Positions 1-8,309 are shown, counted from the stretch's first letter. The stretch is DNA of 64,000 bases from Neisseria macacae ATCC 33926 (GCF_022749495.1 NZ_CP094241.1:2480001-2544000), one strand, 5' to 3'. The notes: generated by a model not told the origin, from the sequence alone. Translations and numbers: made by a program.

Positions 1-369
1 GCAAAGCATTTTTCAGACGACCTTTCCACACCATCAGCCACAACACTATAAAATCACACAAAACACCTCCCAATATCCCTCCCCTTCCTATTGAAACACC
101 CCTTCCGATACACCATAATTCCATCTATAAGGCGATCACGCAAAACGCGTGTACATTGCGTCGATTTACCCGTTTTATAGTGGATTAAATTTAAATCAGG
201 ACAAGGCGACGAAGCCGCAGACAGTACAGATAGTACGGAACCGATTCACTTGGTGCTTCAGCACCTTAGAGAATCGTTCTCTTTGAGCTAAGGCGAGGTA
301 ACACCGTACTGGTTTAAAGTTAATCCACTATACCCTCAACCCCACATCAAAATAACAAAGGTCAACATC
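1..369. other. Intergenic stretch with one DUS and a Correia repeat
   Basis: No gene is visible here. It holds one reverse-orientation DUS near bases 12-24 and a full-length Correia repeat at 176-332, which ends 38 bases before the amidotransferase start. Correia repeats are known to carry promoters in other Neisseria, so this one may supply transcription. That is inference; no clear independent -35/-10 pair was seen. Confidence 0.6.
176..332. repeat. Correia repeat enclosed element (CREE), full-length form
   Basis: About 157 bp bounded by inverted TATAGTGGATTAA-type ends with TA at both edges. It contains the conserved interior (ACAAGGCGACGAAGCCGCAGACAG) in two overlapping blocks plus the roughly 50-bp insert that distinguishes the long form from the 107-bp form. 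The insert includes TTGGTGCTTCAGCACC; the long form is reported to bind IHF in this family. It lies directly upstream of the first gene. Confidence 0.9.
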
Positions 370-1212
370 ATGTGCCAACTGCTCGGCATGAACTGTAACA
401 CCCCCACAGATATCGTCTTTTCCTTTGAAGGCTTCCGCCGCCGCGGCGGCATTACCGACCACCATGCAGACGGTTTCGGCATCGGCTTTTTCGAAGGCAA
501 AGGCGTACGCCTGTTCCACGACGACAAACCCAGCGCCGCCTCGCCCGTCGCCGACCTCGTTCGCGCCTACCAAATCAAATCCGAAAACGTCATCGCCCAC
601 ATCCGCAAAGCCTCGCAAGGACAAACCTCGCTGGCAAACACCCACCCCTTCATGCGCGAAATGTGGGGCGAATACTGGCTGTTTGCACACAACGGCCATT
701 TAATCGATTTCTACCCCGAACAAGGCGAGTATTACCATGCCGTCGGCACCACCGACTCCGAACGCGCCTTCTGCTACATCCTCAACCGCCTGCGCAGCCG
801 CTTCGCCACCAAGCCCGACCCGGACACCCTATTCGACGCCCTCGCCGCGCTGACCCACGAAATCCGCCGCTTCGGACTGTTCAACTTCGTTATGTCCAAC
901 GGCGACAACCTGTTTGCCCACGCCAGCACGCTTTTGCACTACATCGTACGCAAAGCCCCGTTCGGCAAAGCACGGCTTTTGGACGACGACGTCATGGTCG
1001 ATTTTTCCGAAGTCACCACCCCCAACGACAAAGTCGCCGTCATCGCCACCTTACCGCTGACCCGCGACGAAACTTGGTCGCAACTGGCAGTGGACGAACT
1101 GGTCATGTTCCGACAAGGCGACATCGCCCGCAGCGACCGTCCTGAACAACCCGTCTACATGAGCGTAGAAGAAGGCTTGGCAATCGCCCGCGCCGTCGGC
1201 GTATCCGTTTAA
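370..1212 (+). CDS. Class II glutamine amidotransferase (YafJ-like)
   Basis: 280 aa. The protein begins M-C-Q-L-L-G, so processing of Met1 would expose Cys2 as the N-terminal nucleophile typical of Ntn-type class II glutaminases. Further family blocks are ARG-less HIRKASQG near residue 77, FAHNGHL near 111 and GTTDSERAF near 126. The single-domain architecture matches YafJ/EgtC-like proteins, which hydrolyse a gamma-glutamyl amide; the physiological acceptor is unknown. It stands alone between a Correia repeat and a DUS-hairpin terminator, so it is probably monocistronic. The family is clear, the substrate is not. Confidence 0.85.
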   Translation: MCQLLGMNCNTPTDIVFSFEGFRRRGGITDHHADGFGIGFFEGKGVRLFHDDKPSAASPVADLVRAYQIKSENVIAHIRKASQGQTSLANTHPFMREMWGEYWLFAHNGHLIDFYPEQGEYYHAVGTTDSERAFCYILNRLRSRFATKPDPDTLFDALAALTHEIRRFGLFNFVMSNGDNLFAHASTLLHYIVRKAPFGKARLLDDDVMVDFSEVTTPNDKVAVIATLPLTRDETWSQLAVDELVMFRQGDIARSDRPEQPVYMSVEEGLAIARAVGVSV

Positions 1213-1216
1213 AACA

Positions 1217-1263
1217 AAGAGGTCGTCTGAAAACCCAGATTCAAGGTTTTCAGACGACCTCTT
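1217..1263 (+). terminator. Inverted-DUS hairpin terminator
   Basis: A 19-bp perfect stem (AAGAGGTCGTCTGAAAACC and its complement) around a 9-nt loop directly follows the amidotransferase gene. It is two DUS copies in inverted orientation, a standard Neisseria terminator arrangement. Confidence 0.8.
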
Positions 1264-1347
1264 CAACCCATAATAAACCCACCGACTATACGGGAATAGC
1301 TCAATCGGCTACAATTCCGTTTCACAAACAAATAAATTCAAAAGCTT

Positions 1348-1809
1348 ATGAAATGTCCGTTTTGTCAGCATCCCAATACTCAAGTCACTGATTCGCGGCT
1401 CTTGGAAGAGACGAACAGCATCCGCCGCCGCCGCCGTTGCGTGGAGTGCGGGCAGCGGTTCAGTACGTTTGAAACGGTCGAAATGCGGATGCCGCAGGTG
1501 ATTAAATCCAACGGTACGCGCGTGGCGTTTAATCCGCACAAGCTGAGAACCAGTTTGGAACGGGCTTTGCACAAACGCCCGATTGCCCAGGAAAAAATCG
1601 ATGAAACGGTCGCGCTGATTGAGCAGCGTCTGTATCAGTCGGGCAACAAGGAAGTGCCATCGCGCATGGTGGGGGAAATGGCGATGGAGGAGTTGGCAAA
1701 AATCGATCAGGTCGCCTATGTCCGTTTTGCTTCCGTGTATAAAAGTTTCAACGACGTGTCCGAGTTTACTCAGGCAATCGCCACGCTGGTGCAGACCGAC
1801 GGGAAATAG
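1348..1809 (+). CDS. nrdR: Transcriptional repressor NrdR
   Basis: 153 aa, the usual NrdR length. An N-terminal zinc ribbon has Cys3/Cys6 and Cys31/Cys34 around an Arg-rich loop (residues 26-30), followed by an ATP-cone domain from about residue 49 that senses ATP/dATP. NrdR represses ribonucleotide reductase genes through NrdR boxes. The ATG at 1348 is supported by the canonical M-K-C-P-F-C start. A DUS overlaps the stop codon. The neighbouring ribD is a common partner of nrdR in Proteobacteria. Confidence 0.96.
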   Translation: MKCPFCQHPNTQVTDSRLLEETNSIRRRRRCVECGQRFSTFETVEMRMPQVIKSNGTRVAFNPHKLRTSLERALHKRPIAQEKIDETVALIEQRLYQSGNKEVPSRMVGEMAMEELAKIDQVAYVRFASVYKSFNDVSEFTQAIATLVQTDGK

Positions 1810-1849
1810 GTCGTCTGAAAGCGGTGTGTTGATGATGAAGAGGATGTTT

Positions 1850-2380
1850 ATGAAAAGAGTTTTATCCGTAGCCGCCGCACTATTCTGCCTTGCCGCCTGC
1901 AACCCCGAACAGGGCGATGCGGTGTCGAAAGCCGCCTCCGATACGGTTCAAACGCTGACGAGCATGGACGGCAAAATTTCCATCTCCGTCCACAACAGCC
2001 ACTTCACCGACATCATCGCCGATTCTGCCCGCCATCCGAAAAACGTTCCCGCCTCCAACCTGATTCTGCTCCAACACGACCCTGAAGCGCGCATTACCAT
2101 TTATGCGGCGAACAACGGCCCGGCGCAAACGGATGCCAAAACCTATTTCGCCGAACTCAAAACCGCCCTGCAATCGGACGAGACTCAAAATGTCCGCGTC
2201 GGTATCGCCACCGACAACCGCATGAATTACCAAACCGACCGCGAAGACCGGCAAGGTACGTTCAACCAATACTGCATCGCCATTCACGAAGCCAATATTT
2301 ATACCGTTTGCGCGTACAGCCATCATGCGGGGCAGAAAGATTTGTCCGTCGTTTTGAAAGAAGTGAGTTTGGCGCATTAG
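1850..2380 (+). CDS. Small predicted lipoprotein, function unknown
   Basis: 176 aa from the ATG at 1850, chosen because AGAGGA ends five bases upstream and because this start gives a clean signal peptide (MKRVLSVAAALFCLAAC) with lipobox L-A-A-C and lipidated Cys17. ATGs at 1832 and 1835 in the same frame are possible alternatives. The mature part has no recognised enzymatic motif and contains two further cysteines in the C-terminal third (QYCIAIH and YTVCAYS), which could form a disulfide. It lies between nrdR and ribD on the same strand with short gaps, so it may be co-transcribed. Function unknown. Confidence 0.75.
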   Translation: MKRVLSVAAALFCLAACNPEQGDAVSKAASDTVQTLTSMDGKISISVHNSHFTDIIADSARHPKNVPASNLILLQHDPEARITIYAANNGPAQTDAKTYFAELKTALQSDETQNVRVGIATDNRMNYQTDREDRQGTFNQYCIAIHEANIYTVCAYSHHAGQKDLSVVLKEVSLAH

Positions 2381-2444
2381 CGTTTGAACGAATGGAACAC
2401 GGCGAAGGTCGTCTGAAAACGGAAAACTTTAAGAAATCCACATT

Positions 2445-3542
2445 ATGTTTGATTGTATTGATGCCCAAATGATGCAAAACGCCCTTGCCCTTGCGCGGCT
2501 TGGGCGTTTTTCCACTTCCCCCAACCCGCGCGTCGGCTGCGTGATTGCACACGGCAGCCAAATCGTCGGGCAGGGGTTTCATGTTAAAGCGGGCGAACCG
2601 CATGCCGAAGTGCATGCGCTGCGGCAGGCGGGCGAAATGGCGCGCGGGGCGACGGCTTATGTGACGCTCGAACCGTGCAGCCATTACGGTCGTACGCCGC
2701 CCTGCGCCGAAGCCCTAATCGGCTCGGGCGTGTCGCGTGTGGTCGCTGCCATGACCGACCCCAATCCTTTGGTGGCAGGCAAAGGTTTGGCAATGCTCGA
2801 AGCCGCAGGCATCCGCACCGAAAGCGGTTTGCTGGAAACCGAAGTGCGCGAACTCAACCGCGGTTTCCTCTCCCGTATCGAACGCGGCCGCCCGTTCGTC
2901 CGCATCAAATGCGCCGCCAGCCTGGACGGCAAAACCGCGCTCGCCGACGGACGCAGCTACTGGATTACCGGTGAAGCCGCAAGGGCGGACGTACAAACCT
3001 TACGCGCGGAAAGCTGCGCCGTCTTAACCGGCATCGGCACGGTGCTTGCCGACAACCCGCGCCTCAACGTCCGTGCCTTCCCGACCCTGCGCCAACCTGC
3101 GCGTATCGTGTTGGACAGCAAACTGCAAACGCCGCTAAACAGCCACATGGTTTCAGACGACCTCAGCCCCACCGTCATCGTAACCGACGTCGATGATGAA
3201 GAACGCCTCAAGCCATACCGCGCATTCAGTCATATCCGCATCTTGAGGTCGTCTGAAAACGCCGCCGGACGTATAGACCTTGCCGCACTGCTGCCCCAAT
3301 TGGCAGAACTGGGTTACGGCGAGATTATGGTCGAAGCGGGCGCGACGCTGACCTCCGCCTTTATCGAATCAGGCTTGGCAGATGAAATCGTGTTGTACCA
3401 AGCGCCGAAAATCTTAGGCGAAGGCAGAAGCCTGCTCACTCTCCCCGCCAACCCCACCGTTTTGGCTTCGGAAGGCGAGTGGGAAAGCCGTTCGGTAGAG
3501 CTGATCGGGCAGGACGTAAAATGGGTTTTGCGTAAAAAATAG
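2445..3542 (+). CDS. ribD: Riboflavin biosynthesis deaminase/reductase RibD
   Basis: 365 aa bifunctional enzyme. The N-terminal cytidine-deaminase-like domain has zinc ligands His53-Ala-Glu55, Cys78 and Cys87 (PCSHYGRTPPC) and deaminates the pyrimidine product of GTP cyclohydrolase II. The C-terminal reductase domain (from about residue 145, RIKCAASLDGKTAL) uses NADPH to reduce the ribosyl side chain. Two DUS copies lie inside the reading frame near 3150-3162 and 3245-3257, encoding S-D-D and R-S-S-E-N, so the uptake signal is tolerated in variable loops. The gene's downstream DUS hairpin terminator is interrupted by an IS3 element. Confidence 0.96.
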   Translation: MFDCIDAQMMQNALALARLGRFSTSPNPRVGCVIAHGSQIVGQGFHVKAGEPHAEVHALRQAGEMARGATAYVTLEPCSHYGRTPPCAEALIGSGVSRVVAAMTDPNPLVAGKGLAMLEAAGIRTESGLLETEVRELNRGFLSRIERGRPFVRIKCAASLDGKTALADGRSYWITGEAARADVQTLRAESCAVLTGIGTVLADNPRLNVRAFPTLRQPARIVLDSKLQTPLNSHMVSDDLSPTVIVTDVDDEERLKPYRAFSHIRILRSSENAAGRIDLAALLPQLAELGYGEIMVEAGATLTSAFIESGLADEIVLYQAPKILGEGRSLLTLPANPTVLASEGEWESRSVELIGQDVKWVLRKK

Positions 3543-3559
3543 GCTGCCTTGTAAACCAG

Positions 3560-3576
3560 AAAGGTCGTCTGAAAAC
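3560..3576 (+). terminator. Left arm of ribD DUS terminator, split by IS
   Basis: AAAGGTCGTCTGAAAAC is exactly complementary to bases 4836-4852. The two arms would form a 17-bp stem with a 9-nt loop if the IS (3577-4823) and one copy of the AAC duplication were removed. The right arm is followed by a T run. The hairpin is presumably disabled by the 1.26-kb insertion in its loop. Confidence 0.8.
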
Positions 3577-3616
3577 TGAACTGGCCCCCAAATCTTGGAC
3601 ACTCATAAAAGCCTAT

Positions 3617-4513
3617 TCAGGCGCTCTGTGCAAGCTGGGTTCTGTATGCGACAGGACTCAGCTTTTTCAATTTCAAACTGCAACGCTCCCGGTTGTAGTA
3701 ATCCATATAGTCATCTATCTGCTTCATCAATTCATCTACCGTCAATTCACCTGCGTTATAGAAACACTCCGTCTTTAACACCGCAAAGAAGCTTTCCATC
3801 GGCGCATTGTCCCAACAGTTCGCCTTTCGCGACATGCTTTGAACCATGGAATGCTCCGCAAGCAATTCCCTATACCCCGCCGTACGGTACAGCACACCTT
3901 GGTCCGAATGAAGCATCGTTCCTTTATCAGTCAGACGGGGGGCGGCTTTTTCGAGCATTTCCTTCACCATTTCGCTGTCGGCTCTGCGGCTCATGGCGTA
4001 GGCGACGATTTCTCGGTTGAACAAGTCCAATATCGGCGAGAGGTACAGTTTGCCGTCCTTTCCTTTGAGTTCGGTCACGTCGGTCAGCCATTTTTCGTTA
4101 GGCTTTTCAGCTTTGAATAGGCGTTTGAGGAGGTGTTCCGATATTTCGCCCATGGCGGGATGGCGGTAGGCTTTTTTCGCCCGTATGAGGGCTTTCAGCC
4201 CTAGCTGCCTCATCAACCGCGCCGCTTTTTTGCGGTTCCAACCCAATGCTGCGGCAATGCGCCTTTGTCCGTAGCGTCCTTTATGCCGCCGGTAGGTTTC
4301 GACAAGGAGGGCTTTGTCGGCTGCGTCGGTGTCGGGCTGGTCTTGGTGGTGGTAGTAAAAGCTGCTTTTGGGCAGGTTTGCGATGTGCAGCAGGTATTTG
4401 AGCGGGTGTTGCGCCCTCAGTGTTTGGACGGTTTGGCTTTGTCCTTTTCGGTCTGTTTTTGGCTGAGGGCTTTTAACTCCTTTAGGTAGGCGACCTCTGC
4501 GCGCATATAGCAC
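3617..4513 (-). CDS. IS3 transposase OrfB (DDE integrase domain), copy 1
   Basis: About 298 aa downstream of the frameshift. It has an HTH_21-like segment (RRHKGRYGQRRIAAALG) then an rve integrase core with WLTDVTEL (first Asp), LHSDQGVLY (second Asp) and the C-terminal Glu in APMESFFAVLKTE. It is expected to be made as an OrfAB fusion by -1 frameshifting, because it lacks a good independent start; the coordinate used is a GTG. The frame stays open far upstream, so the exact N-terminus is uncertain. No disruption is seen, so it may be active. Confidence 0.88.
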   Translation of the reverse strand: MLYARRGRLPKGVKSPQPKTDRKGQSQTVQTLRAQHPLKYLLHIANLPKSSFYYHHQDQPDTDAADKALLVETYRRHKGRYGQRRIAAALGWNRKKAARLMRQLGLKALIRAKKAYRHPAMGEISEHLLKRLFKAEKPNEKWLTDVTELKGKDGKLYLSPILDLFNREIVAYAMSRRADSEMVKEMLEKAAPRLTDKGTMLHSDQGVLYRTAGYRELLAEHSMVQSMSRKANCWDNAPMESFFAVLKTECFYNAGELTVDELMKQIDDYMDYYNRERCSLKLKKLSPVAYRTQLAQSA

Positions 4514-4767
4514 AACTCTTCGATAAGCTCTGCCTGCGTTTTTTCTTGGTCGGGTTTGTCGGCGATGAAGGGGTTTTTGCGGTGTTGGGGCATGGTTTTG
4601 GATTGGGGATGTTCGAGTGCGCCGATACCGCCTTCTTGATAGGCGCGTATCCATCGTCTCAGGTGGGTTCGGGAAATGCCGTAGTGGTCTGCGGTACGTT
4701 GTTGGCTGCGTATATGCAGGTAGTGGAGTACGGCTTGGTATTTGAAGTGTAATGTATATTTGCTCAT
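4417..4767 (-). CDS. IS3 transposase OrfA (HTH protein), copy 1
   Basis: 116 aa starting MSKYTLHFK. The helix-turn-helix lies around residues 20-45 (QQRTADHYGISRTHLRRWI), and the C-terminal coiled segment ending in L-K-E-L-K-A-L is typical of the IS150 group. An A6 run on the coding strand (plus-strand T6, 4539-4544), followed by the -1 frame of OrfB, is the likely slippage site. In copy 2 the -1 frame has a TAA just upstream of the run, which localises the slip to the run or beyond. Confidence 0.88.
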   Translation of the reverse strand: MSKYTLHFKYQAVLHYLHIRSQQRTADHYGISRTHLRRWIRAYQEGGIGALEHPQSKTMPQHRKNPFIADKPDQEKTQAELIEELCYMRAEVAYLKELKALSQKQTEKDKAKPSKH

Positions 4768-4835
4768 AAAAAAACTGCACCTTGTGAGTTGGAGGGGATG
4801 TCCAACTTTTGGGGTGCAGTTCAAACTGATTTTGG

Positions 4836-4852
4836 GTTTTCAGACGACCTTT
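4836..4852 (+). terminator. Right arm of the split ribD DUS terminator
   Basis: GTTTTCAGACGACCTTT, followed by more T, is the perfect complement of 3560-3576. See the left arm for the reconstruction. Confidence 0.8.
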
Positions 4853-5403
4853 TTGTCAGAAGCAACGGTGTTTTATAGTGGATTAAAATAAAAATGAGAC
4901 AAGGCGGCAACGCCCGCCGTGTACGGGTAGTACATAAGGGTGTTGCCAACGCCGTATCATTGCAATTTTAATCCACTATACTGCATCGCCTGATTTGCTT
5001 GACAGAGTTACAAATACCGCTTCAACATATACTGAAGTAATATTAATTTTAGGTTAAATTACGCAAATATATTAATACTAATTTTTATTAATTATTTGTA
5101 TTTCCGATATTATATTTAGTCACCACCGGTATAGTAATCACTAAAAATAATACAATTCAAAATCTTACCGCCGAGCTTGATTATAATATTTGCATAAACA
5201 TTTCCCAACACTCCATTATCGTCGGGCAATGCTGCATTTGCACATGCAAAACTTTTACGTCCAAAACCAATCTTAGGGAAAGATTTATTTTCGACACCGA
5301 CAAAACGGATTCCGACCCTGCTGTTTTTATGACTGCCGGCCGGGGTTCTGCTGCGGCATTTTGCACTGTGCGGCACGCCCTTTTCCATCACATGAGACTT
5401 GTC
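4853..5403. other. Long AT-rich leader region of the polysaccharide locus
   Basis: About 550 bases without a credible gene. It starts with a Correia-like repeat (4874-4980), then becomes strikingly AT-rich (about 5035-5160). A TTGACA lies at 4999-5004 and a TATACT at 5028-5033, but their 23-nt spacing is too long for a standard sigma-70 promoter. No JUMPstart/ops element was recognised. The promoter of the locus probably lies here; the exact site is not established. Confidence 0.5.
4874..4980. repeat. Correia-like MITE with divergent core
   Basis: 107 bp with TATAGTGGATTAAAA at one end and the inverted TTTTAATCCACTATA at the other. The interior (GAGACAAGGCGGCAACGCCC, GTACGGGTAGTACATAAGG) differs from the other Correia elements of the window although the ends and total length are the same. 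It looks like a separate subfamily moved by the same machinery. Confidence 0.75.
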
Positions 5404-6711
5404 ATGAAAAATATTACCATTCAGAAATTTGCAGATAAAACCGCCAAAATCGGCATCGTCGGCCTGGGCTATGTCGGCCTGCCGCTGATGCTCCGTTATG
5501 TGGACATCGGTTATCAGGTTTTGGGCTTCGACATCGACAAAACCAAAGTCGACAAACTCAACAAAGGCGAGACCTACATCGAGCATATTCCTGCCGAGAA
5601 AATCGCCGCCGCTTCAAACAGCCTGTTTGAAGCCACCACCGACTTCTCCCGCATCGGCGAAGTGGAAGCCGTGATTTTGTGCGTACCGACTCCGTTGAAC
5701 AAATACCGCGAGCCGGACATGAGCTTTGTTATCGACACCACCGACGCAGTGAAACCTTACCTGCGCGCCGGTCAAGTGTTGTCTTTGGAATCCACCACCT
5801 ACCCCGGTACGACCGAAGAAGAATTGCTGCCGCGTGTTGAAGAAGGCGGCTTGAAAGTCGGTAAAGACGTGTTCTTGGTGTACTCTCCGGAGCGCGAAGA
5901 CCCGGGTAACCCGAATTTTGAAACCCGTACCATCCCGAAAGTCATCGGCGGTCATACCCCTGCTTGTTTGGAAGTCGGTATCGCGCTGTACCAGCCTGCC
6001 ATCGACAAAGTTGTACCGGTAAGCTCCACCAAAGCCGCCGAGCTGACCAAACTTCTGGAAAACATCCACCGCGCCGTGAACATCGGCTTGGTGAACGAGA
6101 TGAAAATCGTCGCCGACAAAATGGATGTCGATATTCATGAAGTCATCGCCGCTGCGGCAACCAAACCGTTCGGCTTCGTCGCCTACTATCCCGGCCCGGG
6201 CTTGGGCGGACACTGTATCCCCATCGACCCGTTCTACCTGACTTGGAAAGCGCGCGAATACGGCGTAAACACCCGCTTCATCGAGTTGGCAGGCGAAGTG
6301 AACTCCCACATGCCCGACTACGTCATCAGCAAAGTGGGTCTGGCTTTGAACGAACACAACCGTTCCATCAAAGACAGCAAAATCTTGGTTTTGGGTATCG
6401 CCTACAAGAAAAATGTGGACGACATGCGCGAAAGCCCGTCTGTGGAAGTGATGGACCGCCTGCACAAATTGGGTGCAAACATTTCCTACTCTGACCCGCA
6501 CGTGCTTGAGTTCCCGTACATCCCCGGCCACCACTACTTCGACCTGAAGAGCGAGCCGCTGACGCCAGAAACCGTAGCGAAATACGACTGCGTAGTCCTG
6601 ACCACCGACCACGATAAGTTTGACTACGACATGATTGCCGAACACGCCAAACTGATTGTCGATACGCGCGGCAAGTTCCCTGCGAAAAACCCGAAAGTCG
6701 TGAAAGCGTAA
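5404..6711 (+). CDS. UDP-N-acetylhexosamine 6-dehydrogenase (WbpA/WecC-type)
   Basis: 435 aa from ATG 5404; upstream in-frame ATGs at 5329 and 5392 would add residues not typical of the family. The Rossmann motif is GLGYVG (residues 20-25). The catalytic Cys271 lies in PGLGGHCIPIDPFYL, with a C-terminal UDP-binding domain. The block VYSPEREDPGN fits enzymes that oxidise C6 of UDP-GlcNAc or UDP-ManNAc using two NAD+. No 2-epimerase lies nearby, so UDP-GlcNAcA is the simpler guess. It is the first gene of the polysaccharide locus and would supply an acidic sugar. A strong hairpin follows it, which may moderate read-through into the next gene. Confidence 0.88.
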   Translation: MKNITIQKFADKTAKIGIVGLGYVGLPLMLRYVDIGYQVLGFDIDKTKVDKLNKGETYIEHIPAEKIAAASNSLFEATTDFSRIGEVEAVILCVPTPLNKYREPDMSFVIDTTDAVKPYLRAGQVLSLESTTYPGTTEEELLPRVEEGGLKVGKDVFLVYSPEREDPGNPNFETRTIPKVIGGHTPACLEVGIALYQPAIDKVVPVSSTKAAELTKLLENIHRAVNIGLVNEMKIVADKMDVDIHEVIAAAATKPFGFVAYYPGPGLGGHCIPIDPFYLTWKAREYGVNTRFIELAGEVNSHMPDYVISKVGLALNEHNRSIKDSKILVLGIAYKKNVDDMRESPSVEVMDRLHKLGANISYSDPHVLEFPYIPGHHYFDLKSEPLTPETVAKYDCVVLTTDHDKFDYDMIAEHAKLIVDTRGKFPAKNPKVVKA

Positions 6712-6731
6712 TACCTTTGACGATTGAGGCA

Positions 6732-6763
6732 GACTGCCTGCCGACGGGTTTCGGCAGGCAGTC
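6732..6763 (+). terminator. GC-rich hairpin after the dehydrogenase
   Basis: A perfect 13-bp stem (GACTGCCTGCCGA with its complement, 6-nt loop) followed by GGCTTTCTT. It is a plausible intrinsic terminator or attenuator inside the polysaccharide locus. Confidence 0.65.
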
Positions 6764-6782
6764 GGCTTTCTTAGACCGTTTG

Positions 6783-6847
6783 TTTTCAGACGACCTAAGA
6801 AAGCCCTTATTTATATGATGCTGCTGCGTTTTCAGGTCGTCTGAAAA
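6783..6847 (+). terminator. Inverted DUS pair with long loop
   Basis: TTTTCAGACGACCT and its complement AGGTCGTCTGAAAA are separated by about 37 bases, just before the flippase gene. The long loop makes it a weaker terminator than the other pairs. Confidence 0.5.
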
Positions 6848-6875
6848 TCTTGGCGGCAGCCAATCCCTCCTATTT

Positions 6876-8309
6876 ATGAATATAAGAAAAATACTCGGCT
6901 ATGCTTTGGGTCCGATAGGCAGTGCGGCTTTCGGCATCCTCTCGCTTCCGCTGATTTCATGGTACTACCCTGCGGAAGACATCGGCCGTATCGTCTTACT
7001 GCAAACCATATCCGCTCTGACCATCCTGATTTTGGGGCTGGGCTTGGATCAGGCGTATATCCGCGAATACTACGCCAGCGAAGACAAAGCCGCGCTGTTC
7101 AAATCCTTCAGCCTGTCCCCGTTTGTTTTGAGCATTGTCGGGGTATTGCTGATACTTTTGTGGAATCCCTCTTGGCCTTCCGAAATTATTTTTGATTTGA
7201 ACAACACCAAGCTGGGTATTCTGTTTTTAGTTTTTTTACTGACCACCCTGTTTATCCGCTTTTTCTCGCTCATCCTACGGATGCAGGAAAAGGCAATTGC
7301 TTTCTCACTCAGCCAGCTGACACCGAAATTCCTGATTTTGGTTTTAGTTTTGCTCTTCATCCTAATCGGTTTGCCAACCCATACCACCAGCCTGGTCTTT
7401 GCCTATACCGCCGCCCAAATACTGACCGTCGCTGTATTGATCTACCAAACCCGAACGGATTTGGCCGCCGCCATCCGTTCGCCTTGGTCGGCAAAGCTGC
7501 ACAAAATGGGTCTGCAATACGGACTGCCTTTGGCATTCGGCAATCTCGCCTACTGGGGGCTGACGTCTATCGACCGTTTTGTTTTGAAAGAAATGGCAAG
7601 TTTGGAGCAACTGGGGATTTACTCAATGGCGGTCAGCTTCGGCGCTGTCGCCCTGATTTTCCAAAGCGTATTCTCAACCATATGGGCGCCATTGGTGTTC
7701 AAATGGGTTGAAGACAACACCAACCTCGACAAAATCGGCGGCATTACCCTGTCGATGACTGCGCTCATCAGCGCGATGGTTTGCTTTATCGGTATTTTTT
7801 CGCCGGTGGTCACTTGGATTCTTCCCGGGAAATATGCATCGGTACAGTTTATTTTACTGTCGTGCATGATGTTTCCTTTGTTTTATACGCTGACGGAAGT
7901 GACCGGCATCGGCTTGAACGTCGTCAAAAAAACCTGGCTGATTACCGCAGTCAATATTGCGGCATTCCTGCTGAACTTCGGCCTGCTGTATTGGCTGGTT
8001 CCGCTCTTGGGCGCACGGGGCGCCGCAATGGCGAGCGCGACTTCTTTTTGGGTGTTTATGCTCATCAAGACCGAATTGTCTTCAAGGATGTGGCAGAAGC
8101 TGCCCTGCCGGAAAATTTATACCCACACCGCACTCTGCCTGATTTTGTGCCTGGGCTACACCTACTTCGGCAACACCGGCAACTACTACATTTTTGCTTT
8201 AATCTGGCTGGCAGGTTTGATTGCCCTGACTGTGAAATACAAAACACCACTTTCTTCAGCTTTATCAGTAGTGAAAGGTCGTCTGAATAAAAAACATTCA
8301 ACACAATAA
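6876..8309 (+). CDS. wzx: Polysaccharide repeat-unit flippase (Wzx-like)
   Basis: 477 aa, highly hydrophobic, with about 12 predicted membrane segments and the N-terminal pattern of the polysaccharide transporter (PST) family: GYALGPIGSAAFGILSLPL then a segment ending YIREYY. Such proteins move undecaprenyl-diphosphate-linked repeat units to the outer leaflet of the inner membrane. Placement next to a Wzy-like polymerase and upstream of wza-wzb-wzc supports a Wzx role over a lone O-glycosylation flippase (PglF). The start has no strong Shine-Dalgarno. A DUS half-copy overlaps the C-terminus (GRLNKKH). Confidence 0.85.
   Translation: MNIRKILGYALGPIGSAAFGILSLPLISWYYPAEDIGRIVLLQTISALTILILGLGLDQAYIREYYASEDKAALFKSFSLSPFVLSIVGVLLILLWNPSWPSEIIFDLNNTKLGILFLVFLLTTLFIRFFSLILRMQEKAIAFSLSQLTPKFLILVLVLLFILIGLPTHTTSLVFAYTAAQILTVAVLIYQTRTDLAAAIRSPWSAKLHKMGLQYGLPLAFGNLAYWGLTSIDRFVLKEMASLEQLGIYSMAVSFGAVALIFQSVFSTIWAPLVFKWVEDNTNLDKIGGITLSMTALISAMVCFIGIFSPVVTWILPGKYASVQFILLSCMMFPLFYTLTEVTGIGLNVVKKTWLITAVNIAAFLLNFGLLYWLVPLLGARGAAMASATSFWVFMLIKTELSSRMWQKLPCRKIYTHTALCLILCLGYTYFGNTGNYYIFALIWLAGLIALTVKYKTPLSSALSVVKGRLNKKHSTQ

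Larger units (their letters stand above)
3577..4823 (-). mobile_element. IS3-family insertion sequence (IS150 group), copy 1
   Basis: 1247 bp. The imperfect terminal inverted repeats start TGAACTG and include CCCCAAA; the left end reads TGAACTGGCCCCCAAA and the right end is the complement of TGAACTGCACCCCAAA. A 3-bp AAC direct duplication flanks it (3574-3576 and 4824-4826), normal for IS3. Two overlapping transposase frames run on the minus strand. A near-identical copy lies at 49655-50902, differing in a few bases and one A in a homopolymer near the right end. The insertion lies in the loop of an inverted-DUS terminator. Confidence 0.93.

Noticed and set aside
4417..4767. IS3 transposase as a frameshifted pseudogene
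   Set aside because: The two-frame layout with an A6 run is normal programmed frameshifting of this family, and both copies are intact.
5329..5403. N-terminal extension of the UDP-HexNAc dehydrogenase
   Set aside because: The extra 25 residues do not resemble the family; the start at 5404 gives the canonical distance to the Rossmann motif.
4981..5403. JUMPstart/ops antitermination element of capsule loci
   Set aside because: No GGCGGTAG-type core was found in the leader; the AT-rich sequence shows no such element.
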